This document shows positions 1 through 12,700 of a stretch of DNA of 64,000 bases, piece by piece. Each line of letters begins with the position of its first letter. Within the stretch, counting starts at the first letter, position 1. This DNA is from Casuarius casuarius (lineage: Eukaryota > Chordata > Aves > Casuariiformes > Casuariidae), in contig PTFA01000085.1 in assembly GCA_003342895.1 (NCBI GenBank), positions 3,758,238-3,822,237 on the forward strand. The letters run 5' to 3'. The position numbers and the translations under genes were made by a program. The notes beneath the pieces are model-generated. The model was not told where the DNA came from, did no database searches, and saw only the letters and a program-made list of their open reading frames with translations.

Positions 1-3000
1 AAAGTTCATACAAAGACAGGGTCTACAATCAGTTTACTCAACAAGCGTTGCTTTTGGTTATTACAAATAAAGTGCAGTACGTTAGTACAAGTGCAAGTGT
101 AGTCCAAAAAGCAGTTTTCTTAGTTTATAAGAAACAAATCTTTTCTGTTATATTCCTGTTCTACCATTTTGAATAGGAAGCATTATTCTAAACACAAAAA
201 CAAGAGAAACAAGCTTTCCAGAACTGGAACACTGATTGCAATATTCTCAGAACATAAATTCTGCTTACGTTTTCCAGNATTAAAAAAAACCCCACACTTT
301 TTCTTGCATTGTTTAGCAACACTTGACTATAAAATTATATATTTAGCCTTCAAGCAAAGAGTGAACGTAATGGGTCCCTAAAGCAACGACTTAGAGGAAT
401 GTGAAGGATGTTAATTCAATTTCTTTTTCAAATGGCGTACAGAAGGGTGACAGAGAAACAGCTTCTAGCTGTCATGCTCCTAATGTGTCTAGCCTATAGA
501 TGGCCTGCCTCCAGGTTTCTCTAATAAACTCTATTACAGCACAACCCTTCACTGTCCTCCCAATATGCATATTGCAAGCTGTGTGGTCTAGTTAGACTAG
601 CTCAGGGGAAGCGTTTGGGTTTTGAATTACTATTTTTTAAAACCTGGGATAGTAAAAGAAGGTCATTTCATTTAAAGAACCCACAGGAATCTCATAATAT
701 TTCAAATATTTTTATTTGTGTGTGAAGATAGACGTTTGAGCGGGATGTGGTGGGGAAATTTTGGTTTTGTATATTAGTTTATTTTGGGCAGAGGAAGATT
801 GCTAGTTTCCTACCAGTGTTTTTGCTAGATTATTTTTCAAGACTGCCTATAGGATTGTTTGCCTGCTAATATCTGAAATATTAAACTTGTGGAATTCATG
901 AAGCAGAAATAAGGTATCAATGTAAATGCTCAACAGTAGAAATTACCAAAAGGGGAAAAACATCCGTGCTGTTTGGAGGTGGGGGAAACAATGAATAAAT
1001 ACCACTGGTATACTTAAATAGAAGAGCTACATTTAGGGAAACGGACTGCATTCAAGTATATANGGAAGAAGGAGGGAAAACTGGAAGAAGAGTAAATAAA
1101 GGGCAAAGGAATGACGGGAATGAAGACCGATTGGGTAACAAAACTGACGCAGATCGGGCCATCTTAGAGACCTGATCTAGCATACTACAAATTCTTCAGC
1201 ACAGGACTGATAACATTTGAGTTCTCTGTAAAAGTCAAAGCACGTTGCTTCACTGAGCCCCAGTCCTGAAAATAGCTTCGTTTTAACCACATCCTAGATT
1301 TCATCACATATGCTACTTTAGGCTATGAATGTTACACTGTATTTTTAAATAACAAATTATTGACTTGGTATCTCCAATTTTCTTATTTAATCCAAATAAA
1401 AGCATCAGAAATTTATGCGCATAAGCTAAGAATACTGGTGCATAATTTTTTTTGGTAAACTCAGCTTGGGATGCCATCTCCTCCTCGCCCATCTCCCAAG
1501 CCCTGCTGCTGCTTCTCTGCAGCTTTGCTATTCCCTCGAGTCCACTGAGGCAAGTTGTCGCGGGGCCAAGTCATAAAACGGGCCATTGGTCCCATCACAG
1601 CTGATCCCGTCCCTCTCCCCACAGCCCACGTACTAAGGCCACAACACGTTGGTGACCTGCTTTCCCTACAGATCTGTTTCAGCACAAATGAGGGGGCAAC
1701 AAATTGTGACATGCAAAGGGGAACATCAAGATGACCAAGGTGACCAAGAAAGCGCACAGGTAACTCGCTCTCCCCGTCGCTGCCTCCGCTGCGACGCTGA
1801 CAGCCTTCTGCACGGCTGCTCCTTGAGCTGATCTGGCTGAGCCATTACTCAGCTATGTAATCACCACTCAGCTCCCGCCTGGTTTTTCTCAGATCCTTTT
1901 CTTGATGCAGCCATAGCAGCACTTGTGCTAGTACAGCACAAAAACACAAGACGGGGGCAGGAGAGGGACAGTTATTTAAAATGGCTTGTGCAATACTTCT
2001 GCCAAGAGATCAACCAGACAGAGTGCGGATTCAGGTTACAATTAAAGGATCACACGGCTAGTTACAGCCAGAACGGATGGTGCCATTTCCTCCTCTTCTG
2101 GCCCTGCAGCATGATGCTACACCTTCTCACATGCTTCAGCCCTGGCGTTCATCTGACTAGGGCAAGCTCATTCAGGGACCAAAACCAACATAAAAGCTTA
2201 AATAAATAAAAATTTACAGATGAATAGAGTCAACAGCTTACCATTGCTGACAGGGATATTCTCCCCACCATGTTCCTGGTCCCAAAGTCTGACTCCTTCC
2301 TTTGTGCTTGTTCTGATGCTCATCAGCCTCCTCGCTGAGCCAATTCAAATTGCAAACCTATTGCTGAAACTTTCTTCCCCCCCCCCGGATTAATTTTCTG
2401 CTGCTTTATCAAGTTGAATAAGTTCAGTGGAGGGCCCACAGGTGCTGTGGAAGCGGAAGCATACAGCTGGGGAGAGGAGGGAAGATGGAAGGAAGAAGTA
2501 GGCTATCATTTTTGGATTAATTTAGGTGCTTTTTCATGCAACAGCTGAGAGGAAAGGAAATAAGATCTATAAAGAGAAAAGTACTGCTGCAGGGTAATTA
2601 AGACCTAGGAGTAAACATGCCAAATGGTGCTTGCCACATGACAACAAACAAATGTGAATCAGAAGGGTGAATCAGTACTGGAGCGGAGGAAGGGATGTTT
2701 TCGCTGCCATTCAGGAAGCACTTCGATTGTTTGGAGAAGGTGTGAGTCATTAGCTCCGGCATGCACAAGTGAGGTGTCCAATAACTATAAATACCTGCCA
2801 TACCTCAGGGGCTCTTTGAAATGGAAGAATGGAAATCTACATGTACTTTCACAAAATTACAGAAGCATGAAGCCTTGCATCATTTCGCATATTTTGATTT
2901 GTTCTGTTTAGGCTCTTCTCAATTATATTATCTAAGCATGAAGAGCTATAACCTTGAAAGGACCCATTTTCTTGCTTCTGACACTTTGGATAGCAAAACA

Positions 3001-6000
3001 GCTATTTGGGATAAAAGATGAGAAGTGCACGGGACTTGATAGCATCATAATTTAACGCAACATTTTAGTATGTCTGAACTCGTAACTTATCATAGCCATT
3101 ATGTGAAATCAGTTTTTTGGTGGCAACCAAGAATCTCATTGGCAACAGTTCTGTGTCATAAACACAGTCCTTCTCCTCCTCCTTTCATGTCCACTAGCAG
3201 GAGCTCAGCACTGAGGAAGTAAAAAAATTTATACTGCAATCTCACAACATCCAGTTTTACTACAGCTGTAGGATTCTTCAGATATAATACGTCCAAGCTC
3301 TTCTTAATCTGTTTATAACTCCTAATACAATTTATTCCTTCCAAANGCAGGGTAAAACTCTTGTCTTACTGACTTCAACAGAGGGAGTTTTCATTCTCAG
3401 GTGAAAACCACCACAGTTATCACAGAATATTAGTGGATCAGGGCTGTCAAGAACCCGTGAAGGGCACTGTTCCCAACCTGAACGTAGCTATTCAGGTGGC
3501 TTCATACATATTACTGTATGAATCAAAGTACAGCCCCTCTTCCTTTGGATATGCAGCTTTTAGGTTTTTCCCTATGAAAGTCATCAAGTTGAGAAGGTAT
3601 TAAACTCCTACGCAGTCCTTCTAGGGAAAAGGATGTTTTCTTCACACCCTGTGTTCTTCAAAATGATTGTTGCAATGTCTTCTCCCTCGGATAAAAGGCA
3701 TTCTAAAGAGTCCTGGTAGACTATAAAGGAACATGTTACAGGCACCTGTGTGATTTTTACAATATCATAAATACCTAATTACACTTTTATATCATTAAGT
3801 GATATCCTTTGTTAATTCAAACCCCTTTAAAATCTCCTTGTTAGGAAAAAAAAACTCTTCAGAACTATACATCTCTTTTCCCTGATTTAATGAACAGACT
3901 TATCCAGGAATACTTTTATGGGGAACTTAATTTTGTCTTCACAGAGAGCGCTCAGGCATCACTGTAAGTTACCATGATATGAAATGATCCTTAGAACCTC
4001 CTGTTTCTTTGATTAAGAGCTTTGGAACGTGAAAGCCTAGCTGTCCACAATATTACTGCACTGGAAATATTACAATCTGCATTTAACGAGGGCTACAGCA
4101 GACAACTTCACTATTGTTGGGAAACCATTAGAATATAAGGTCATATCTCTTCCTTTGCCAACAAATTGCAAGTTGTATTAAATTCTGTCACTCACTGAAG
4201 GCTTTTAGCAGTTTCACACTTTGTATTACAGTCTTTTCAGAAAGCAAGCAACTTTCTACACACTTTTTATACAAAAAAAAGGCTAGGTTTTAAAAACCTA
4301 GAAGACTGAAACATAAATTTTCAAACTTATTGCTGCAGAGTAAATAAATCAGGAAACACTGCAGAGGTCTTATCAGCGAATGCTTCTGCGAGCCCGAGCT
4401 GCCCACAATGCAACCCGAGAACATGGGGGAGCTCGCAGCTACAACAGGATTATCCCACTGATACATTAATACGTAGTCACTGGAATAACACTAATAATTT
4501 TTAAGACATTTAAAGAGCATCTGATGAGCTTGCACCGTGTCATTTATGAATCTTCTCTCTCCTACCATCCCATGAAGCAGAAGCTGACTGCTACTGACTG
4601 GGCTGAGAGCTGCTGCATTTGCCTTTGTAAAAGCAGCTGAAGGACAGTCAGGCTCAAATAGCTGTCGGTGAAGTCACAAGCTATATTTGCAGCACGTGTC
4701 ATGCAGTGGTTCTCTAACATGCAAGCAGTAAGAATAAACTAGCCTGTCTCACTTTCGAGACAGCTAAGGTAATGGTAGTGCTTTCACACCGGAATCACAA
4801 ATCACCTAAGCTGTGTGCAATTTAAAAAGGCTCCAGAAGCAGCAGGTTTTGCACAGCAGGGCCCTGTCAGGCTGCTGAGTCAGCTAANGATCTCCTATGC
4901 TCTCCTTGAATGCACATGCTTGGACTAAAAAAGGCACAAACCAGAAAAATAAAATATGCAATGAAACAGGCATAGAGATATAAACTCACTTAAATGATTA
5001 AGAAAAATATCTCTTAAGAAGTCTCATTCAAATGATGTCAGCATATTATTATAAAATAATTCTTCTGAAAACTAACAACATTAGAAAGCTACCATGGAGT
5101 GCCCCTTCTTTTTTCCTCTCCTCAGATCAGAAGTCTCATCCACCCTCCTTCCAGAAGGCTAATTTTATCATCTTCTACCAACTTTCACACATACAGGAGA
5201 ATCTGTTTACAATCTAACAAGCATGAAATAGAAACATGTCTAACTAAAGTGACTTAGTGAAGCTACTTTCAGTGAATGCTACAAATTTCCCTGTTTTCAC
5301 TAGGATTTTATTAAGACTTAGCTTAGTATTTTCTTCTGATTAAGAAGCGGCCTCGTTTATTCCGCCAGCCGCCCAAGTCACACACAGCTCGTGCCCGTAA
5401 CNCAACACCTTTGTCCACCGTTTCTTAGGGGACACTTAATGACTGTTTTTTTNCTACAAGATCCTCCTCAACTCACAGAAAGAGCAAGAACCACTTCTCT
5501 ATGCATAAAGGAGTCGCCCACGACAAGACCATTTGCTCTGAGACCAGAAAAGTCAACTGCACGTAAACCCACCTGAGAGAGTTAACAGGGAGACTGTCAG
5601 TTCCACGTTACATCACTGCATGCTTCTGTCCTCTCTCCAGGGTATTATTTTCATATTTCCCCCTGTGCAATTTTGTGATTTTTGCTTTGAGAGAGAATGA
5701 CCACTGTTCTCTCACTAATCAGTGAAGTGGGGCAGGGAAGCAGGCTGAATCTTACCTGGCTTTCCATCACGAACCACATCAATTAAACTTNGGAAGTGCA
5801 TCTGTGCAAACCACACAAGCAACTGAAGCTATTCACAACAAGCCCACAACTGCCCAGTAAACTTCACTCACTTTCTAAATTTACTCTTAGTTATGATTAA
5901 TATCACAAAGAACTCTAATTTTATTAGGAAATTACTCAACCTGAAGACTTGAGAGTGACTAGAACGATGCAACTGGGATAACTGCCCCTACCAGTCGGAC

Positions 6001-6527
6001 CTTCACACTTCCAAACATAGTCTCCTCTTTTCCAGATTTTGAAAAGATCGCTTCAGGATTGAACAAGACTCCCACGTTTATGCAGTATGCATACACTTGT
6101 TAATCCAATCAGTTTTATTATGAAGAAATTACTAAAATTCAAGTATTTGAAACTCAGTTAACGAACTGTCCAAAACAGTATTCAGTTGTAATCACAAACC
6201 TTAAAGAAACAGAAAAGATCTCCTACAGAAAAAGCTGAACAAAAAGGTGGAATTAAAACAAATAAAACAACGAACAAAATAAAGGAGAGCAAGAAGTTGC
6301 CTACCAACTCTCAATCCNGGTACAAGCCTTCCATTTCAGTAAAAGGGATAAGTAACAAATTTGAAATTGATTTTGTGTTTACGTAATCGACTGCCATCAG
6401 CAGTACTTTAACCACTGGCTTCTGCATATATTTAAGAAGATCACAGCAAGGTTTATAGATAGGTAGTACCTTTAGTCCAACTGATAGGCATGAAAAACAG
6501 GTTTTGATGTTTATCAGTCCTCTTCAA

Positions 6528-6830
6528 AGGTTCTTTAGATTGGAAAGGACCTGTGGAGGTCGTCTAGTCCAAACATCCACCCTCAAAGCAGGTTACTCAT
6601 GGCCCCATCCAGCCAAGTTTTGAACATCTCCAAGGACTGAGGCTCCACTATCTACCAGGGCCCCATTCCAACATCTGACCATACCCATGGGGAAGAAGTT
6701 TCTCATTATATGTAATATGAATTTCTCCCTTGCTTGCAACTTGTATTCGTTACTTCTCGTCCTCTTACTGTGTGCCAATCTGAGTTCATCTTCTCCTTTA
6801 AAGCTCCCTGAAGCTCACAAAAGCCACTAA
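6528..6830 (-). mobile_element. CR1 LINE fragment, antisense
   Basis: Read on the minus strand this matches the 3' end of chicken-repeat-1 LINEs. The + strand shows the complement of its hallmark blocks in the usual order: TTGGAAAGGACCTGTGGAGG, then the CCCCATCCAGCC, TTTTGAACATCTCCAAGGA and GAAGAAGTTTCTCAT segments. It is diverged and 5'-truncated, as nearly all CR1 copies are. The minus-strand open frame inside it is not a gene. Confidence 0.88.
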
Positions 6831-9800
6831 ACCAGGGCCTGTACTACATCTAGCACAGCCTAAACATGCATCTGTTGCAGTTTCCATGAAAACAAATCCA
6901 GAGGATGATCAAATGTGACATTCGGTAGGTTATGCTGCATTTTATACAGTTGCTGTCTCGCAGCCATTTGCATGATGCTGCTGTCATCAACATTCAGCAA
7001 AGAAACAAGGATGCTACAGTTCTCTCTGACACAATCAGAGGTGAATCTGAGACGCATCATACCTGAGTGCTATTAAACTGCCTGGGCAGACAGAAACGCA
7101 TGACAGCCTGGTCCTGCTGCGGGAGCATGGAAGAATTGCACATACACTGCTGTCAACGCTCACAGCGCAAAAGGAAGGAGACATCCCATGCGACACCTTA
7201 ATATAAGAGGTAGTAACACCCGGTAACTCGGTTCATGCAGTACTGACAAGTGTCAAACACAGCAGGCACAGCCTCACTTCACTCAGTCCAACGGCTCTTC
7301 ACCCAGCCCAGCACCTTTCCTTTACACAAGGAAGGGGGCTGACAGATTTTCCTACTGCATCCACACACCATATTCGCACACTATGAGTCAGCTGAAAGAA
7401 TGGAAAAACACATCTATCAAGAGTGGGCTGGAGGTATCAGTCAAGAAGTAAAAACTTGTCTTGCCAGTTAGAGGGAGTGATTTCTAAAGCTGCTGTCCCC
7501 CAGTGAGAATACGGTGATTGACTATGCAAGTTCACTTCCGTGCGAAGTAAAGCAAGTTAGCTCAAACAGTTTAAGATGTTCAAATCCCTAGCAGCAACGT
7601 AACGTAAGCTAAACTGTTTTACTCCATACTGAAGTCAACTAAGAGATACTGCAGCTCAGTTCTGTATCTCAGCTGCAGGGGCAGGAACCACTAGTGAGGG
7701 ATGGTAACCAACAGCTAAGGGACAGCATTTCCTTCACGTCCTCCATCCAGCCCGACTGACAAAGAACGCGTCAGGCTACACCCGTAGAGAGCAGAACCGA
7801 GCTGAGAAGCTGAGCTGAGCTGGCAGGTATAACAACTTCCTTCATAAACATCTGAAGCAAAAATAAAATCTAAACATATCCAGTATTATGCAAAGAAAAG
7901 TCATTGTTGACCAAATTTTATTTTTAGATAGTAAAAAGCCTCATTTTTAGAAATATTAATGGGGGGAAGAAAAGAGAGACAGACAGACATGTTGGTCAGC
8001 AGCAGTAAATCCTCCACAAGAAAGATTTTGGGAACACNCAAGTGCTTCAGGCTCTCAGCTTTGCCCCATCCCATTTTTACTTTGATCTCGGTAAGTTATT
8101 CATCTAATTGGTTCAAACTATATCTTTTGATCAAACTTTTGTGATATATAATTTGGAAATTAGTTTCTTAGAGGAACAAGAGTTGTCAGATAGTAACTGG
8201 TATCACATCAACCCCAACAAAGTGGTAACAGCTTAGGACAAGTTAGAGCCAAAGTTGCAATCTCAGAGTGTACATGCAAATTATTATTTTTTAAAAACCA
8301 CAGCGTTGACATTACAAGGGAAGAAAAGGGAGGAAAGATCATATATTCTGAGCCCTTCANCAAATTACTTTGTAATTCACCCACCAAACCTCTCCCCTTG
8401 TTCCCATAAGAGACAGCAATCTGAGATGGAATAAGCTTGCGGATTTTAGAGCACTTAAGGAAAAAGGTAACCAACTACAATGTTGCAGCTAAATCTCAGG
8501 AGATGTAGAAGCATTCAAAGATATTCTAAATAGCTAATTTCATGGAATTTTTCAGATATAAGATGGGGGTCAACATTATCTAAGATCTATGTGCAAGATA
8601 CACAAGTCAGGAGCACAGAACTATATAGTATCTGCAATTGCCTATGGTTTCTCTAAGTGAGCTTCTTTTTCGAAGTAATTGTCAAAGATATTAGTTTCCA
8701 GCATTTCTAAGATGGTATCTGATACTTAATTTATCCTAGCCTCTCATCTTCAAAACAATTGAGTCCCTGTCACAGCATCTAATTTCCATTTCACACATCT
8801 TGTAATTGTGTTCGTCCCTTTGTCCTTGAAAGTTGACTTCTTCTCATCATTAACGCATCTACAAAGAGCAAGCAACTCCCTCCCTTTCTAGCTCCTTTAG
8901 TTAAAATCTACTGCTAATTATTTCTTTCATGTTTTGGAAAGTTGGCAATTGCTGTAAATGGTTCTTTACACAAGACGTGTGTCCAAGCCCAATGTGCTTG
9001 GACGTTTCTCTGTTCTGGGAGGGATGCATATTTTGCAGAGGCTTCAGATTCACAATCTGTGAACTAACCCGATGCATCCTGTTGCATGACTTACTGTTAA
9101 TTTTGTCTTCAATCAAATCCTTATTGTCTTTGGCCATATTTAAATTCTTACTAATTCCCTCTGCATATTTAGGAGCTATTCTTTTCAGCCTAAAAATATT
9201 ACACAGCATTTGTAGAATTCCCTACTAAGACTTTCAGACATTTTACTTCACTCCGTCTACTTCCTTTCTTAAACATATAGTACTCTCTTCTTATTTTCTT
9301 ACAGAGCAAGTACATTGTTTTCCTTCTTGGAATATGGACATGCTAACATTTTTTAACNCGATAAACTAAAAGCTGTTAAGTACTCACTAAGATAAAAAAA
9401 ATGTGAAAAATAGAGTTCAAAACATTTATTGAGCTGTGTCTATTTCATGATGGGGATTCCTATATATCTATCTACACACACATATACATATATGTCCACA
9501 GCCATTGGCCATTAAATGTCTCCACAATCTTACAATTTCTAAAAGTGCCTGCATTGCTTACAAACATGCTGCATTGACATTAACAGCACAGTAACATCCA
9601 GACAGTATATAAAACAAAAGCTGTAAGTGTAAATTTTTACTAAACCTGAAAGTGTCACCTTCAGATTTAAATACAAGTGCTTGTAACTATTCCACAGTTG
9701 ATCAATTTGCCAAGAACAAACTGTAATGTTTTGATCCCACAATCCTGAATTCTTGATTTCTATGAGAAATGAGAAAAATAAAAGTTCGCTTTGAAAGCAC

Positions 9801-12650
9801 AGTGCCAAAGCGCCTCCCATGTACTCCTTCACTCCTCAGTATGCTCATATACTGTAAATATTTAGCATTATTCTGCTTGAAGTTCACGACTTGTCTAGTT
9901 CGATTAAAACGCCCACCAGCCCCCTGGCAGGGGAAGGGATGGAGCAGCAGCCTGAAGAGTATGACAGATTAAAACAAAGCATCAGCCTAATAACTAGGCA
10001 CAGCAACACGACTAAACACAGGCTTCATTTTCGAGTCCCAAATAAACAAGTTACATCATACAGCCTATATTAAAACAGCAGTAATAAAAACCCTTCACTT
10101 TGAGTGCTCTGCAGAGCAATAAATGAAACTCTGAAATAAGCTGTATCTATCTTATCTTCTTTTTATGAACGAGAAAATTCCTTAACCTCAGTTTCCAAGG
10201 CTACAAGAGGCATGACAAAGGCAGGAAGAAAACTCAGATATTTCTTGGCTCCCAGTTTTTTTGCTGCTTGGCCATATTATCTTCCTAAATTGTAGGCTTT
10301 ACTCGCAGTTATTTTAGCATATGTAGGATTTCACGAGCAGCCTGTTTTTCTGATGATTCTAATCAGCTTTCCTTTTTGCAGATCTGGCCAATTATTCNGT
10401 GACTGAGTTTGATCACTCCTTGCCTATACCGACTTGCAAATAAGCTAGGCAAGAATACCCCAACCAGTTCTAGCTAGGGAAGGACACATTCCGGGAGAAG
10501 AAAGTTAAACCCAGCTATTTTTAAAGGTAGGCAAATGGTGTGAGTGAAGACAGGAAACCACATTCTAAGTGTAAATTAAACCCATTCTTCCATAAGACCA
10601 TTGAAATCTTTGAAAAATGGCTTTATCTACACAGGGTTTTTTCCAGAATTTTTGTTCACTACAAAAGGAAACACGTGGCAACAGGAAAATCAAGTGATGC
10701 TCCTCCTCTGCAAAGATGTAATGAAATCTCCTCCTTCCAAATGGGATCAGAGTTTGCCAACTTCAGCAGCCACTGTAGTATTTGAAATAAAAATGAATCA
10801 CAAAATGGGATTTGGCAAACAGCTGCTGAAACATTCAATAAGTCTGTTTTCCCTCTTTTCCATTTCCTTCTACTATTTGAATAATATCTTTAAAAGGCTT
10901 NTAAACACCTCAAAGATTAAACTCGCGTGTAGCTAACAACTAGAGCAGGCACCCCGAGCCCCATGAGCCCCAGCACAAGTGCAGTGTCGGAATGGGACAG
11001 ACCCGTCTTTGTAAGGCGAGCGCTCCTCATCTGACCAGTTCCCCACTGGTGTGACATTTCTGGCAGCTGCTCTCGTCCTCACGCATAGTTTGGTTTTCGA
11101 GGAGGCTGCCTACGTGCCTTCCGAGACCTGAAAGCATCGGGCGATTTCTCCCAGCTGATTTTTCATTAGCGAAAAGACTACACTATCACAGGTTTAAAAC
11201 TGGTTCCATCAATTTCTGAGCACAGAAAGGAAAGACTAAGATTTCCACAACACAATAAATTATCACCTATATCACGAAAAATCCAGAACACACCATAGAA
11301 GCAGAAAATGGGATAGCTGTGCCAAGGACAAGAATTGCATTTGATATAAGGAAGCCTTTTTTTTTTTATTGAGTTTTGGGATTTTTTGTTTTTAAGATGA
11401 TGATGCAAATCTCTACTGGGTATTTTGCCGAGAACATGCAATGCTGTATTGAAAGAAAAATACAAGGACAAGAGCTGCTAGACGAGTCAGGGATAGGAAC
11501 CCGTCACAGGGATATCCTAATACACTACCAGACTGAAGGATGCTAGCTGGAGCCACCATATGAGACTCTCCTCCAAAAACAACTATTAAAAAAAAGGAAA
11601 CAAAACTTGGCACAGTTATCACAGATGTTCGAAGCAATAACAGAAAACACATTTTATTGACGTAGGTAAAAAACTACACGTGAGGAAAACACACACTGCA
11701 GTATACCTTTTGATACATGTTTTCACATCAGANGAGAGGCTAGCAACAAGTCTCGGGACAGGGATAACTACTCTTTCACTGGACATATATCTTTAAAATC
11801 ACTGACTTCTCACTAGAAAGTGCTACTGTATTTAAATTAATTTGTCTCAAAGATTCACAGAATAAAAGTAGTAAATATTTCTGAATCAACAAAAAAGTTC
11901 TAACATGCAACCAGCCAGCCAACAGACTACTTCACANAGTAGTTTCCATTTCTAAGACGGGCAAAGATACCAAACTACCCTTGTTTAGGATCTCACATCT
12001 TACCCTCAGAAAAATCTCAGCACTAACAAAAAAGCTAAATAGTTAACAAAGTATCTTCCTCCTTCCGAGAACAGCAGAACTTCAACAACATTTTAACCAA
12101 CATTTTCTCTCCTGTATGTTTTAAGTTTGGGAATTTTTATCATCTCGTACCGAGGTCCGACAGTCACTTCTACTTCATCAACAGCGAAACGGTTCAAAGG
12201 CGGCCGCAGGAAGATTTAACGACCGATTTCACAGATCATTGGTTCAGGCAGTGTTTGTAAACCGCTGACCCCAAAACACGAAGATTTGCGAGGGCCTGGT
12301 CGATCGGAGCGCAACTCGGGGCCGCCNCACAACGGGCCCCGGTCCCCACCAGTCTTCTGGAAAAGACTTTCAGAGAGTTTATTCCAAGTGAATCATATTA
12401 GCCGACATAAACAAATTAGCACATTGTTCTGATTTCCCCTCCCTCAAAACACATCGTGTTCTCGCGCTACAAGACTACTGTACAAGTAATTCAAGACATG
12501 CCAAAAGCTACCACAAAGCCCCAATTACAGCAGTGTTACTCCGTATATTTTTAAATCAAACAAAATCTGTATTAGCCTGCTAAAAACCCAGCCATTCCTC
12601 CAAAATCTTCAATGCAGATTAAGAAAGAAATCTCTGCAGTAAAGTCTTAC

Positions 12651-12700
12651 CCAGATTAGACTGCTTTTGGACCTCCGTGCAGAAAGAACCTCAATTTTTG
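12651..12700 (-). other. Exon-like segment on the minus strand (50 nt)
   Basis: On the minus strand a pyrimidine-rich acceptor (TTCAGTCTTGTCTTGCAG) is followed 50 nt later by the donor CTGG|GTAAGA. One frame is open throughout. It could be an untranslated or alternative exon of the leftward gene. No protein family is recognised, and matches of this quality also occur by chance in 24 kb. Confidence 0.25.

Noticed and set aside
1461..1831. Overlapping open frames near 1.5-1.8 kb with a short repeated GATGACCAAGGTGACCAAG
   Set aside because: Neither strand gives a recognisable protein and no well-formed splice-site pair bounds them. The repeat is only a local duplication of about nine bases.
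4283..4301. Near-palindrome CTAGGTTTTAAAAACCTAG
   Set aside because: It is short and A/T-rich, follows an A run, and has no terminal duplications. Such inverted repeats are frequent by chance in AT-rich introns.
8901..9228. About 100-codon open frames on opposite strands
   Set aside because: Their composition is that of random AT-rich sequence, with no motif, no Kozak context and no splice sites of note.
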